Below are positions 11,185-22,954 of a stretch of DNA of 64,000 nt, piece by piece. Numbering within the stretch: the first letter of the stretch is position 1; each line of letters starts with the position of its first letter. The DNA lies in NCBI GenBank assembly GCA_007570785.1, contig ML662442.1, positions 33,403,909 to 33,467,908 of the forward strand. The letters are read 5' to 3'. The notes beneath the pieces were generated by a model. That model saw nothing but the letters and a program-made list of their open reading frames with translations, did no database searches and had not been told where the DNA came from. The stretch comes from Antilocapra americana (taxonomy: Eukaryota > Chordata > Mammalia > Artiodactyla > Antilocapridae). The position numbers were made by a program, and so were the translations under genes.

Positions 11185-11212
11185 TTGTGTGTGTATATAT
11201 ATATATATATAT
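11185..11212. repeat. TG/TA dinucleotide tract
   Basis: A short (TG)n run followed by (TA)n directly after the BovB TSD. Confidence 0.8.
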
Positions 11213-11751
11213 GTTTATTTTATTGGATAACTACAGGGCAAGCTCAATGGGAGTATGATAATCAAATGGTTATCTTTCTATTTATCCTATTTTGAGCAAG
11301 TATTTAACAATCTACTCACATTATCATACATTTTGATGACTGCAGAGTATATACTGAAGAATATTTCTGTATTAAACGTTATAGTTATTACAGACAGTAT
11401 ACATAAAGCTTCAATTATTTTATTTCTCTCTAATTGACATTAAAGCTTATTTGGAAAGTCAGCAGAAGCTTTTATTTAAAAAAGCAATTAGAGTTATAAA
11501 AAGTACTTAATGTAATACTAATGAAGATATTAAGAAAGAAAATTATATGGCCTTTCTGAACTATATTTGGTTCTTAGTAATGGTGATGATATACCTAATC
11601 CAATGCTTTAAAAGAATTCTATACTAAAAGCAGCAATTCAAAATGAATCAACTAAATAACATGTATACATCATTGTCAAGTTAATTTAAATTTTATATAT
11701 ATCAAAATGATAGACTTTGCTTAACTTTTATTTCTCATGTGCCTAAGAAAA
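11213..11751. other. AT-rich unassigned sequence
   Basis: No recognised element. A 60-codon chance frame at 11255-11437 has no protein resemblance. Confidence 0.4.
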
Positions 11752-11977
11752 GGGCTTCTCCTGGTGGCTCAGTGGTAAAGAAACTGCCTGCAACACAGGA
11801 GACATAGGAGATGTGGGTTTGATCCCTGGTTTAGGAAGATCTCCTGCAAGAGGGCATGCAACCCACTCCAGTATTCTTGCCTGGAGAATTCCATGGACAA
11901 AAGAGCCTGGCAGGCTATAGTCCAGAAGGTTGCAAAGAGTCAGACACCACTGAAGCAATTGAGCATACGCACACGAA
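11752..11977 (+). mobile_element. Bov-tA SINE
   Basis: tRNA-derived head with an A-box-like 'tggctcagtggt' and a B-box-like 'gggtttgatccc', followed by the BovB-derived body ('actccagtattcttgcctgg') and end ('gcaaagagtcagacacca'). It is a pol III-type SINE, not a tRNA gene: the head cannot form a functional tRNA with CCA-ready ends. Confidence 0.93.
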
Positions 11978-12021
11978 GGGAAGAGACTGAGAGTCGTTGC
12001 TTTTAACAACTCATAATCTTA

Positions 12022-13165
12022 TGTTGTTGTTGTTGTTGTTTAGTTGCTAAGTCCTGTCTGACTCTTTGTGACCTCATGGAGTGCACCGCACCAGCTTCCC
12101 TGTTGTTCACTATCTCCTGGAGTTTGCTTAAACACATGTCCATTGAGCCGATGATGTCATCCAACCATCTCATCCTGTCTCCCCCTTCTCCTCCTCTCCT
12201 CAATCTTCCTCAGCATCAAAGTCTTTTCCTATGCAAAGTTGCTCTTTGCATCCTGTGGCCAAAGTATTGGACCTTCAGCATCAGTCCTTCCAAATAATAT
12301 TCAGGATTGATTTCCTTTAGGATGGACTGGTTTGATCTCTTTGCTCTGCAAGGGGCTCTCAGGAGTCTTCTCCAGCACCACAATTTGAAAGCATCAATTC
12401 TTTGGCACTCAGCCTTCTTCATGGTTCAACACTCACATCCATACATGACTACTGAAAAAACCATAGATTTGACTATATAAAACGTTGTCAGCAAAGTGAT
12501 ATATCTGCTTTTTAATACGCTGTCTAGGTTGGTCATAGCTTGCCTTCCAAGGAGCAAGTGTCTTTTAATTTCATGGCTGCAGTCATCATCTGCAGTGATT
12601 TTGGAGCCCAGGAAAATAAAATCTGTCATTGCTTCCACTTTTTCTCCTTCTATTTGCCATGAAGTGATGGGACCAAATGTCATGGTCTTAGTTTTTTGAA
12701 TGTTGAGTTTTAAGCCAGCTTTTCACCCTCCTCTTTCACCCTCAACAGGAGGCTCTTTAGTTCCTCTTTGCTTTCTGTAATTAAAGTAATATCATCTGCA
12801 TGTCTGAGGTTGTTGATATTTCTCCCAGCAATCTTGATTCCAGCTTGTAACTCATCAGCCTGGCATTTTTCATGATGTACTCTCCATATAAGTTAAATAA
12901 GCAGGGTGACAATATACAGCCTTGACATACTCCTTTCCCAGTTTGGAACCAGTCCATTGTTCCACGTCCAATTCTAACAACTGTTTCTTGAGAAGCATAC
13001 AGTTTTCTCAAGATATAGGTAAGGTGGTCTGGTAGTCCCATCTCTTTAAGAATTTTCCAGTTTGTTGTGATCCACACAGTCAAAGGCTTTTGCATAGTCA
13101 ATGAAGTAGAAGTAGGGGTTTTTTTCTGGAATTCCCTTACTTTCTCTATTATCCAACACTCCATA
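12022..13165 (-). mobile_element. BovB 3' 1.1 kb, antisense
   Basis: 5'-truncated BovB covering the RT core to the 3' end (matches about 29,720-30,860). It begins with a (GTT)n tail at 12022-12040. A 127-codon minus frame at 12781-13164 is an RT remnant. The catalytic Tyr-Ala-Asp-Asp box at about 12,789 has its first codon mutated (tat to cat, giving His), so the RT is dead. Frameshifts follow downstream. No confident TSD. Confidence 0.93.
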
Positions 13166-14941
13166 CAACCCAGATTGATTAAATTTCAAATAGTATTGGG
13201 AAAAAATGTATTTAGAGAATTGTTAAATTAAGTGTATCTTAAAAGAGACATATGGAATTAGATTATTCTCTGTATTATAACAATTTTCTGTTGTGCAAAA
13301 TCACAACAAATTTTCTGTTCTGAATGAGTTTTAAAAACTGATGGGTTAAGAAGTAAAATTTCTAGTTTCATTTCTCTATATCATTTATTAAAATAGAAAA
13401 TTCCTGAATTAACAAAGTACCTACTATAAGCATTTCAGAGGCCTTTTTATTAATTTTCATCCCTCAAATCAACTGATAGAAAAATATTGCAATTGTGTGG
13501 GGAAAATGATATACCTGCTTTAATGCTTATGATCAGACGACACTGCTTTCAGAAATATTTAAGAAAGACTTCTGTCTTGACAAATATGCTTTTTGCCTGA
13601 ATTTGTAAAATGCACATTGAACAATTCAGGCAGTAGAAAAGAATACAGAAGCATTTGTAACTTTGCTATACAGAATTGAAGACCACAAGGAGTGTGGATT
13701 ATAATCTTGTTGTGTAGACATGGAAAAACCTTCTTTTGATTGTAATCCCAGGATCTGATTATTAGAGGGGACCATAGAGGTCATCTAGCTGACAGGTTTT
13801 GGAATTCAATCTTGTGTTTACAGTTGAATGTTCTTTGTATTCCCATTATCTCTTCACTAAAAATAAATGTGATGAATGCTAATAAAATGTGATCTCTTTG
13901 GGAAACTATTCAACAGAATGATTAATTAACTGAGCAAAATGTTGTGTGATAACAAATGAAAATCAGTGTTTTTTTTTTCAACATTCAAAACACATTTGAC
14001 ATTTTGTTGTAAACTATATATTGCTAGCAGGTGTTAGGGTGATTGTTTTGCCAGTTTCTGATTGCAGATGTTGGCAGCTGGAAATTAGGAGTAAGTGGTA
14101 GTTTCTTTAGAAGATAGAATTAAATTAAAAATAAGAGATTACATCATATTTTTTAAGTCATCTTCAAAACTGCTATCAGGAGCAAAGTTTTAGAATTTCT
14201 ACTAGTTATTGTAAAAGTCTGATAACCTTAAACATTGAAAAACTTTAAGCCTCTACTAGTTATAAAAAAAAAAAAGCATGTCACTTTTCTTAAGTAAATT
14301 AGATGACAAAGAAATCTCCATGGCCAGAGCAAAGAGAGAAAAATAATGATTTATTTGAATAATTAAATAAAAGGACTTTTATTAAATTATTCAGATAATT
14401 GTTTCAATTCTCCCATTTAGCCTTGCCTGTGAAAACCTGACAAAAAGCCCTTTCCTCCTATAATAATCTCTAGAGCAGCTTAAAAGTATGATGATAAACA
14501 TTAATTTTGCATTATAAAATAGTCTCAGTAAGTGACAGTAATTTCAAGATTAATGGCCTCAAGAGAACAGATTGCAGTAACTGAAAAGGAATTCTTAAAA
14601 CTTCTTATCTTTAAAATTTCTTATTTTATAAAAATAAATACTGGAGTGGATTTGACTAACAATGCTGTGTTATTTTCAGATGCACAGCAAAGTGATTCAG
14701 TTATATAAATACAAGTATTCATTCCTTGTATACAAAAACAAATACATTCTTTTTCAAGATTTTTATTTACTGCCTTGCAACAATATTTTCCAAAGAGACT
14801 GCTGAAGTCACTGCTGTTCTGACCACTGATTACTTCCTCTGGCAATTAGAAATAAATTGTGTCTATTTCTAGAGGTGTAGTTTATATGCTGTGGTCCACT
14901 CTGCTAGTCCCTTATGCTAAATCTATGGGGTGGTTTTTTAA
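13166..14941. other. Mostly unassigned AT-rich DNA
   Basis: Positions 13765-13790 ('gaccatagaggtcatctagc') resemble a segment shared by ancient mammalian SINEs, but the match is too short to call. No gene seen: the 74-codon minus frame at 14621-14845 is unsupported. Confidence 0.35.
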
Positions 14942-15055
14942 GTTGTTGTTCAGTTGTTCAGTCATATCCAACTCTTTGTGATACTATGGACTGCAGCCTG
15001 CCAGGCTCCTATGTTACAGGAGGATTCGTTACCTGCTGAGCCATCCAGGAAGCCC
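14942..15055 (-). mobile_element. Bov-tA SINE, internally deleted
   Basis: Antisense SINE with the (GTT)-type tail, 'actatggactgcagcctgcc' and the head 'gctgagccatccaggaagcc'. The middle of the element, about 90 bp, is missing. Confidence 0.85.
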
Positions 15056-15057
15056 AG

Positions 15058-15354
15058 AAAGAAAATTAACTGTCAACAAAAAATTCTATACCCGGTAAAG
15101 CCATCCTTCAAAAATAAAAAACCAATATAGACTTGCCCAAACCAAAGTGAGTTCTTCAAATGGAAGCAAAGGGATGCTAATTACCATCCTAAAAAAAAAA
15201 AGGTAGTGTAAATCTCTCACTGGTAATGGTAAATAGATAGTCATAGTAACATTCTGCCGTATAGCAATAGTGGTGCATAACTCACTACAATTCTAGTTTA
15301 AAAGCTAAGAAACGTAGCAGGAATAATTACAAATTCATTTTTCTGTTATTAGTT
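15058..15354 (+). mobile_element. Old L1M, sense, part 1
   Basis: 'attctatacccggtaaagcc' and 'atccttcaaaaataaaaaac' match the L1M coding region. This is the first block of a single old L1 that runs to about 18,592 and holds two SINEs and a younger L1. Confidence 0.75.
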
Positions 15355-15562
15355 GTTGATTAGTCACTAAGTCATATCCGACTCTTTTGGGACCTCATGG
15401 ACTGTAGCCCACCAGATTCCTCTAACCATGGGATTTCCCAGGCGAGGATACTGGAGTGAGTTGCCATTTCCTTCTCCAGGGGATCTTCCCAACCCAGGGA
15501 TTAAACCCATATTTCCTGCCTTAGCAGGTAGATTCTTTACCACTGAGCCACCTGGGAAGCCC
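15355..15562 (-). mobile_element. Bov-tA SINE in L1M
   Basis: Complete antisense Bov-tA ('aactagt-like gttgattagtcactaagtc' tail side to 'accactgagccacctgggaa' head). Flanked by a perfect 12-bp TSD, ctgttattagtt, at 15343-15354 and 15563-15574. Confidence 0.94.
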
Positions 15563-15833
15563 CTGTTATTAGTTACACAGTATTTAAAAACCATGTAATA
15601 GCAATCGCCTAAAATGTGAGGAGAAGTAAAAGTGTATAGTGTATGAATTCTATTGAAGTTAATCTATCATCAGTTAAAAATAAGGTGTTATAAGTTTAAG
15701 ACATTTTATGTAAGCCCCATGGTAATCACGACTGGAAAGTCTTGTATTAATTACACAAAAGAGCTTGGTAAAAAGTGTCAAAGGATATTTGCAACTAAAA
15801 TGTCAAAACACACATTTAAAAAGAAAGCAGACT
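15563..15833 (+). mobile_element. Old L1M, sense, part 2
   Basis: 'agacattttatgtaagcccc' and 'atggtaatcacgactgg' match the L1M region preceding ORF2. It ends at the insertion point of the younger L1; its last 15 bp are that element's TSD (15819-15833). Confidence 0.78.
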
Positions 15834-16923
15834 GCACAACAAAGGAAACTATAAGCAAGGTGAAAAGGCAGCCTTCAGAATGGGAGAAAATAATAGCCAG
15901 TGAAGCAATGGACAAACAATTAATCTCAAAAATATACAAACAACTCCTGCAGCTCCATTCTAGAAAAATAAACGACCCAATCAAAAAGTGGGCCAAAGAA
16001 CTTAACAGACATTTCTCCAAAGAAGACATAAAAATGGCTAACAAACACATGAAAAGATGCTCAACATCACTCATTATCAGAGAAATGCAAATCAAAACCA
16101 CAATGAGGTACCACTTTACACCAGTCAGAATGGCTGCAATCCAAAAATATACCAGCAATAAATGCTGGAGAGGATGTGGAGAAAAGGGAACCCTCTTACA
16201 CTGTTGGTGGGAGTGCAAACTAGTACAGCCACTATGGAGAACAGCGTGGAGATTCCTTAAAAAACTGCAAATAGACCTGCCATATGACCCGGCAATCCCA
16301 CTGCTGGGCATACACACTGAGGAAACCAGAATTGAAAGAGCCACGTGTACCCCAATGTTCATCATCGCATTGTTTACAATAGCCAGGACATGGAAGCAAC
16401 CTAGATGCCCATCAACTGACGAATGGATAAGAAAGCTGTGGTACATATACACAATGGAATATTACTAAGCATTAAACAAAAATTCATTTGAAGCAGTTCT
16501 ACTCAGGTGGACGGAACTGGAGCCTATTATCCAGAGTGAAGTAAGCCAGAAAGAAAAACAACAATACAGTATACTAACGCATATATATGGAATTTAGAAA
16601 GATGGTAATGAGAACCCTGCATGCGAGACAGCAAAAGAAACACAGATGTATAGAACAGACTCGTGGACTCTGTGGAAGAGGGCAAGGGTGGGATGATATG
16701 GGAGAATGGCATTGAAACATGTTAATTATCATATGTGAAATCAATTGCCAGCCCAGGGTTGATGCTCGGGGCTGGTGCACTGAGATGACCCAGGGGGAGG
16801 GAATCGGGAGGGAGGAGGGAGGGGGGTTCTGGAGGGGGAGCATATGTATACCCATGGCGGTTTCATGTCAATGTATGGCAAAACCAACACAGTAAAGTAA
16901 AGAAAATTTAAAAAAAAGAAAAG
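15834..16923 (+). mobile_element. Younger L1, 5' truncated, in L1M
   Basis: About 1.09 kb of a ruminant L1: end of ORF2, 3' UTR and A-rich tail, with a perfect 15-bp TSD, aaaagaaagcagact, at 15819-15833 and 16924-16938. The 3' UTR has a G-rich segment at about 16,793-16,843. It is not autonomous: it lacks ORF1, the endonuclease and the RT. Confidence 0.95.
15843..16468 (+). pseudogene. L1 ORF2 C-terminal remnant
   Basis: About 205 codons of the L1 ORF2 C-terminal region. A zinc-knuckle-like Cys-x3-Cys-x7-His-x4-Cys pattern lies near codons for '[18 protein letters not shown]', typical of the ORF2 tail. The frame stops at a TAA at 16466-16468. The other L1 copy at about 3640 reads a sense serine or glutamine-type codon here (ctcagc context), so this TAA is a point nonsense mutation, with ORF2-like sequence continuing after it. 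The upstream open frame from 15,653 crosses the TSD into the older L1M and is a chance fusion. Confidence 0.85.
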
Positions 16924-16938
16924 AAAAGAAAGCAGACT

Positions 16939-17114
16939 AAGAAGCAATGGATCTACAAAACAACTAGAAAACTATGAACAAAATGGCACTTATTAGGTAA
17001 CTACTATAGGTATTATTTACCTAATAAGTAAATCCTTACCTAAAATGGCAATAGTACATCCTGCCCTAATAGGTAGTAAATCCTTACCTAATAGGTAAGC
17101 CCTTACCAATAATT
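16939..17114 (+). mobile_element. Old L1M, sense, part 3
   Basis: 'ctacaaaacaactagaaaac' resumes the L1M text. Local short duplications of a 'taggtaa...ccttaccta' motif at about 16,995-17,105 have expanded this segment. Confidence 0.75.
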
Positions 17115-17316
17115 TGCTTCCCTTGTAGCTCAGTTGTTAAAGAATCTGCCTGCAGTGCAGGAGACCCGGGTTCAATCCCAGGGTTGAGAAGATTCCCCTG
17201 GAGAAGGAAATGGCAACCCACTCCACTATCCTTGCCTGGAAAATCTCATGGACAGAGAAGCCTGGTGGGCTGCAGTCCTTGGGGTTGCAAAAGCAGGACT
17301 GAGCGATTAACACTTA
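17115..17316 (+). mobile_element. Bov-tA SINE in L1M
   Basis: Sense Bov-tA with A-box-like 'gtagctcagttgttaaag' and B-box-like 'gggttcaatccc'. Perfect 13-bp TSD, cttaccaataatt, at 17102-17114 and 17317-17329. Confidence 0.95.
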
Positions 17317-17329
17317 CTTACCAATAATT

Positions 17330-18592
17330 ACCTTAACCATGAATAGATTAAATTCTCTAATCAAAAGACATAGAATGATTGAATGGATTAAAAAGCACAA
17401 GATCCAATAACATGCTGCCTATAGGAGACTCACTTTAGTCTTAAAGAGACACATAGACTGAGAGCAAAGGGATAAAAAAAGACATTCCAAGAAAATGGTA
17501 AACAAAAAATAAAGCAACTGTAGCTATAATTAGATCAGACAAGCTAGACTTACATCAGACAAAACAGACTTTAAGCTAAAAATAGTAAAAGGAGACAAAG
17601 AAGGTCGTTATGTCTTCAACTTATAAGTGATATATGTCAATTATTTCTCAACAAAACTGGAAAAAATTTACATTCAGGTATAGAATATAGGGTAAGGTCA
17701 ATAAATATGGGAAATTTAAAACATACCAAAATTGTTCTCTGTGAAAGATACTGTTAAAAGAATGAAAAGATCATTTACAAACTGGGAGAATATTTGCACA
17801 TCACCTATCTGACAAAGAGCTTATACCCAGAATATAAAGAACACCCAAATTCAACAAAATCTGAATAGATGCTTCACCAAAGGACATACATGAGAGGTAA
17901 TAAGAGCATGACAATATGCTCAGCATCATTAGCCATTAGGGAAATACAAATTAAAATCATAATGAGATACCACTATGTATCCACAACAATGGCTAAATTT
18001 TAAAATATCTGACAATGCCAAGTACTAGCAAAAATGTAAAGCTATTGTTTACATCTTTGTCAGTACATCTCATAAATTGCTAGTGGGTATGCAAAACATG
18101 CAGCCACTCTGGGAAACAAGCAGTATTTTACACGTATGTGTACACTTAGCCATATGACTCAGCAATCCTTCTCCTAGGCATTTACTTAGAGAAATACAGC
18201 TTATGTTCATACAAAGCCTATACATGAATGTTTTTCTAGAAGTTCTGTTCATAATCACCTAAAAATGGATACAACCATAAGTCTTTCAGTAGGTGAGTGT
18301 TGATAAACAAACTGTGATTCATTCATATAATGCAGTACTACTTAGCAGTATAAGTAAGTGAGGAAATGATAGAGACAACAACATGGATGAATCTTGAAAG
18401 TTTTATGCTGAATTTAAAAAGCCAGTTTCCTAAATTGGGACCACAGTACTAATAGATACAAACTATTATACATAAAATAGATAAGTAACAAAGATTTACT
18501 GTATAACTCTGGGAACTATATTCAATATCTTATAAGAATCTATAATAGAAAATAATCCGGAAAAATGAGTATATTTTTCAAGGTGACTGTAT
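17330..18592 (+). mobile_element. Old L1M, sense, part 4 (ORF2 and 3' UTR)
   Basis: 'caaaagacatagaatgattg' and 'aggagactcactttagtctt' match L1M ORF2. After an internal deletion near 17,700-17,760 comes the ORF2 C-terminus ('ccactctgggaaacaagcag', 'agcaatccttctcctaggca') and the 3' UTR ('gatttactgtataactctgg', 'aactatattcaatatctta'). Many stops; inactive. Confidence 0.82.
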
Positions 18593-19316
18593 CCTAAACC
18601 CCTGAACTTAGGGTCTCTCCTTGGCCAGTTTTCAAAGGGCAGCTATAGGGCTACATATCATGCTACTTTATCCTAAGTCATTCATAAGCTGGTCATTTAT
18701 ATATTGAATATTTTGCAGTGTTCCAGTGTCTGTAGTTTTTGCTATAATATAACTTATTACTTATGATGTTTAATTTTAAATGAACAAACAATGCCTTCTT
18801 TCAAAAGCAAAAACCAATTTTCTGATTAAATTTATAGGGAATACATTTATTTTGATGAGTGAAGGATTAGACATAATATTCTATGAGTTAGCTTGTTGCA
18901 ACAATAAGTCTATTTACAGAAAAACTTACAGCCACCTCTATGTAATCAAAAGCTTTCTCTTCAATTCTTCTTAAAAATATTCACTGACATCAGAGTGAGA
19001 TTTCTCAACACATAGTCCTTTTTTTGTATGCCCCAGTTTTCAAATGAATAGAATAAAGTCTATTAAAGAAAAAATACATCCAGGTAGTTGCTTTAGAACC
19101 TCTGGCTCACAGATACAGTATCGTAACATTGGCCTCTTCAGACATCAAAACCATGACTTTCTAACAATTCTTTTTGCTAGCTCTTCTGTTCCACTGATCT
19201 TTGTTCTCACAAAACTATCAAGCTGTTTGAATTCTTGTAACTTTATAATTTGCTTTGATAACAATTAATAGTAAACAAAGTCACTTAATTTAGATTTTAA
19301 AAATAGAAATTATCAT
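18593..19316. other. Unassigned non-coding sequence
   Basis: No recognised repeat and no gene. Frames of 64 and 74 codons at 18780-18974 and 19044-19268 show no protein features. Confidence 0.4.
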
Positions 19317-19327
19317 TGGTTATTCTT

Positions 19328-19673
19328 TTTTTTAAAGTCTTTTTTAGGTTCTTTTTTAATTGGAGGAAAAATTGCTTTCCAATGTTGTATGGGTTTCTGT
19401 CATACAACAATTCAAATCAGCCATAATTATACATATATCACCTCTCTCTTGAGCCTCCCTCCTTTCTCCCCATGCCACTTCTCTAGGACATCACAAAGCA
19501 CCAGGCTTGGCTCCCTGGGTTATATAGCATAATTATACATATATCACCTCTCTCTTGAGCCTCCCTCCTTTCTCCCAATGCCACTTCTCTAGGACATCAC
19601 AAAGCACCAGGCTTGGCTCCCTGGGTTATATAGCAACTTCCTACCAGCTATCTATTTTACACATGGTTATTCT
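19328..19673 (-). mobile_element. L1 3' UTR, antisense, with internal duplication
   Basis: Antisense L1 3' end: T-rich start, 'ttaattggaggaaaaattgc', 'tccaatgttgtatgggtttc', 'agctatctattttacacatg'. An 11-bp TSD, tggttattctt, lies at 19317-19327 and 19674-19684. A 106-bp segment is duplicated in tandem inside it. Confidence 0.9.
19422..19633. repeat. 106-bp tandem duplication
   Basis: Copy 1 at 19422-19527 and copy 2 at 19528-19633 are identical except for one base (tctccccatgcc versus tctcccaatgcc). Both begin 'cataattatacatatatcac' and end 'ctccctgggttatatag'. Near-identity implies a recent event or an assembly duplication. Confidence 0.95.
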
Positions 19674-19684
19674 TACTGCTATAA

Positions 19685-20387
19685 TAGAATCACTATCTCA
19701 ATACCTCCTACCTTCCCTTCAATAAAATTAAGAATTTTCTTAGAACTATATTAATCTTTAAGTAATAAACTTATACACTCTGCCTTCTTTTGAGCAGGGT
19801 CCCTAAAGTGACTTTGTATCTCTCACGCTTACTGCAAAGCCAGAAAGAGGCAACAGGAGAACTTCCTAATGTTCAGTAATACTTGCTACATGTTTGCAGA
19901 ATGAGTAACTATTATCAGACTTCCCCAGTGCTTCAGAAGGAAAAAAAAAATTCTTCTTATAAGTCCCATAGCTGTGTCAGACATATACCTTTGGGCTTGG
20001 AAACTTTCCTTGTCTCTGCCTGCCTTCCACACCTTGCTGAGAGCTCTCCTCAAACGGTGAGCTCTGTTTGTGACTTTTGATCTAGTCTTTTTCCTCTAGA
20101 GTGCTCTAATCCAAAATTAGGCAACTTTTGAATAGATTCCAGAACCATTTACTGGCTCATGCAACTTCACCTTCTCTACCTCCACTTCCCCAGAAATCAG
20201 CTAAATATTTTTGTTTTCTTTTTTTTAAATAAATCCAAGTTCTTTGCAACTGATGGCAGCAATACTTCTCTTAAATATTTTAAAAGTAAAATGTTTTCTT
20301 AAGTTAAACACAAACACAGTCCAATTGCCTAACAAAGTAATTATGAAAAAAACATCTTTGGTTTCTTCAGTAAAAAGTTATCACTGT
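19685..20387. other. Unassigned non-coding sequence
   Basis: No recognised element or gene. A 65-codon frame at 19883-20080 is unsupported. Confidence 0.4.
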
Positions 20388-20575
20388 CTGTTGAGAACTA
20401 TGTGCCAAGTTCTGTGCTAACCACTTTGCTTAGACTATTTAATCATCACCGTACTATGGGGTAGATACGGTGTTAATTCCTAAGTTTCAGATGAAAACAC
20501 TGAAGCTTGAAAAATTTAAACAGATCTGTAAAGAAGAGGTAGGGCTGGCATTGTCATCTAAGTGAACACCCAACT
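20388..20575 (+). mobile_element. MIR SINE remnant
   Basis: 'gaactatgtgccaagttctg' then 'tgctaaccactttgctt' then 'cagatgaaaacactgaagct' then 'gtagggctggcattg' follow the MIR consensus order. Ancient tRNA-derived SINE common to all mammals. Confidence 0.75.
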
Positions 20576-22954
20576 TAAGCACAATGCTATAATAGCCCTC
20601 AAATTTATACACACAAGAAAACATTTTACACCAAGACTAAAGTTACCTTTAAACTAGAGCCACAGTTATACCTACATTTCAGTGTGCTTCACTCAGACTG
20701 TTTCTCCTGGTTGCTACCAATGGAGATAAGTTCCGATAGTAACAAACCCTCCAGGCTCTGGCTAGAGACAGCCCTCAATAGTCTAGTGGTGATGTCTAGG
20801 GATAACTTAACCAAGCGAAGTGGACAAAAGGTGAAGAAAATGAGAATGTAAAACAAAGAGAAAGCAGATGTATTTCCAAGGCAGCTAGCTTTATCCAGAG
20901 TACCCTGGACTTGAGAATACTGAGGAAGAACTGCCAATTCACAAACCCGAACTGGCTGCAAGCAGGGCAAACTCTGTGCAGGTGGGAGTGTAGCAGGTCA
21001 GAGCTACCCATATTTGCAATGTGTCTTCATCCACAGGAGCTCCCGCTAGGTGCCCATTTAATACTTAAATACCTAAAGTGCATTTTAAGGTCTTGTATCA
21101 GATTTGTCCTCTTGAAAAGCTATTAAGCTAGTTACCCTGCAGCCCAGAGGGCTCTTCTTCAAGTAAAACTGATTGTACCACCCCATTGCCATTAGAACAG
21201 CCCTGCATAATTCCTTTGAAAAGTCACCAGTACTTCAACTCGGAAGCCCTTTCTTTTACCAAAAAAAAAAAAAAAAGGAAGAAAATGGTAAATCAGCTAT
21301 TTTTCAATTTTTTCAAGGACAAAAACAAACATGAAAGCCCAGGCACATTTTTTTTTTCTTCAATATGCTTATAATAACCGCATTCAATTGCAAAACCTTG
21401 GAATGAACGTTATCTTAATATACTATGATCTAAAGCTAAAATCCATTTTAATTTCTATTCCTATATCTAGATATTGATTCCATTCTCCAGCTACCCTGCC
21501 TGTTAAGTGTGGAATTTTCTGGTACATGATGACATAAAGCAAAATCTGGACACTATTTTCAGCCAGTATTTAATGATAAGCAAATCCACTCAGGAGTGGT
21601 GCTGTAAACAAGCTCTCTGCAAGGTGTGAAGGGGGGAGCCACAGTGAGAAATAGCTGGTCGCCTGTGTGATATTAGTTCAAAGCGTGCATCCTACAGCCA
21701 ACCTTGAGGCTAGGGTAACACTGTGATGGGTTCACACGTGGTAGGATATAATAGGATCACAAGTTGTACCAAAGCAGTACATTAGCAGATTAGCAGATTA
21801 TCAACTTTGCCTTCATAAATTCCCTACCTTCTCACAACTAAGCTACCTGTAAGTAGTCATCTTTTAAAATCTCTCTCCTATTTTCTGTGAGTTTACTATC
21901 CATGAATTGTATAGTCAGAGGAAGAAAGGGCACCTTTCATAGTAGGAAAGTTAAGAACTAAGGGGATTTTCAGTGAAACTTGGCTTTTTGGTTAAAAAAA
22001 AAAAAAGATTCTTTTTGAATAGTTCATGAATGAACTGTGATTTGATTGATACTATTTCTTCTGATTTCCTTTAACTAAATAACTCTTTCTGTATATTCCT
22101 TCTAGATCATTTTAGGACAAATTTTCTATTGTTTCTGCATTAAAAATGGCTTTTTCCAAGAACAGACAAAAGACTAGGAAGCTCTAAAACTATTGTGTTG
22201 ATGACTTTGAAGGACAAGGCTCTTACTAATGCCTCTCTCAATTCAAAATAAATAAGAGCAAAGAAAATTCACTTCACTATTTGAGCATCTTGTCCTTTGT
22301 GATTAAGATGAAACTTTATAAGTAACCGAGGGACAAAGTTTCCTGAAATCATGGACAATTTTAGCCTTTTAGAAGGGGAATAGGTAGTTAAATGTGCAGT
22401 AACCTGGCTATTTGATGGAGAAGGGTAGGATGAAGGAGGTGGAAAAGAAAGATGTTAAACAATCCAGTAGTCAAGCAGCCCTAAAAACTCAACTTAGTAG
22501 CTAAGTATTGTTGGAATTTTCCAGCTGAATTCCTGCAGTTAATTGGCCCTGTGATAGACATTATAATAAAGATGGCAATAATGGAGGAACAAAGATATTA
22601 AATGATTGACATGAGATCTGGTTCAATTCATACATCTTTTTTTACCTTGTTTAACTGGTCCATTTACTCTCCTGTGCCACCTCTGATGGTTTTCCCCTTG
22701 GAAGGAGCCATGCATCAATGGCCTTGCAGCAAACCTGTGTGTCCTTAGCTTTTCATGATTGAATGCTTCTCTTCATCCTTCTCACCTAGCCAGCTGTCTT
22801 CACACGGATGCCAAAATGTTACAAACTTCATGCAATTTTTTCTGAGATTTGACACCCAAACAAGTACAGTCACTCTACAGCTGGTACATTTTTCTGTTAT
22901 CAATACCATCTCTCAGTTGTTTTATAATGGTCTGGGTGTCTCAGAGACCCTAGC
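20576..22954. other. Repeat-poor unassigned sequence
   Basis: About 2.4 kb with no recognised transposable element except poly(A) runs at about 21,260 and 21,995. No frame above 93 codons and none with domain-like content. If any host regulatory or conserved element exists in this window, a repeat-free stretch like this is a reasonable place to look. Confidence 0.4.

Noticed and set aside
11752..11830. tRNA-like A and B boxes
   Set aside because: They belong to the Bov-tA SINE head and are followed by a SINE body; no separate tRNA gene.
12003..12203. Frame with a polyglutamine run
   Set aside because: It is the (GTT)n tail of an antisense BovB.
15778..16452. Minus-strand frame of 224 codons with hydrophobic stretches
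   Set aside because: Exact antisense shadow of the L1 ORF2 remnant; the same shadow appears over other L1 copies.
15653..16468. Open frame of 271 codons, the longest in the window
   Set aside because: It starts in old L1M, crosses the TSD at 15819-15833 and then reads L1 ORF2. It is a chance fusion of two elements, not a gene.
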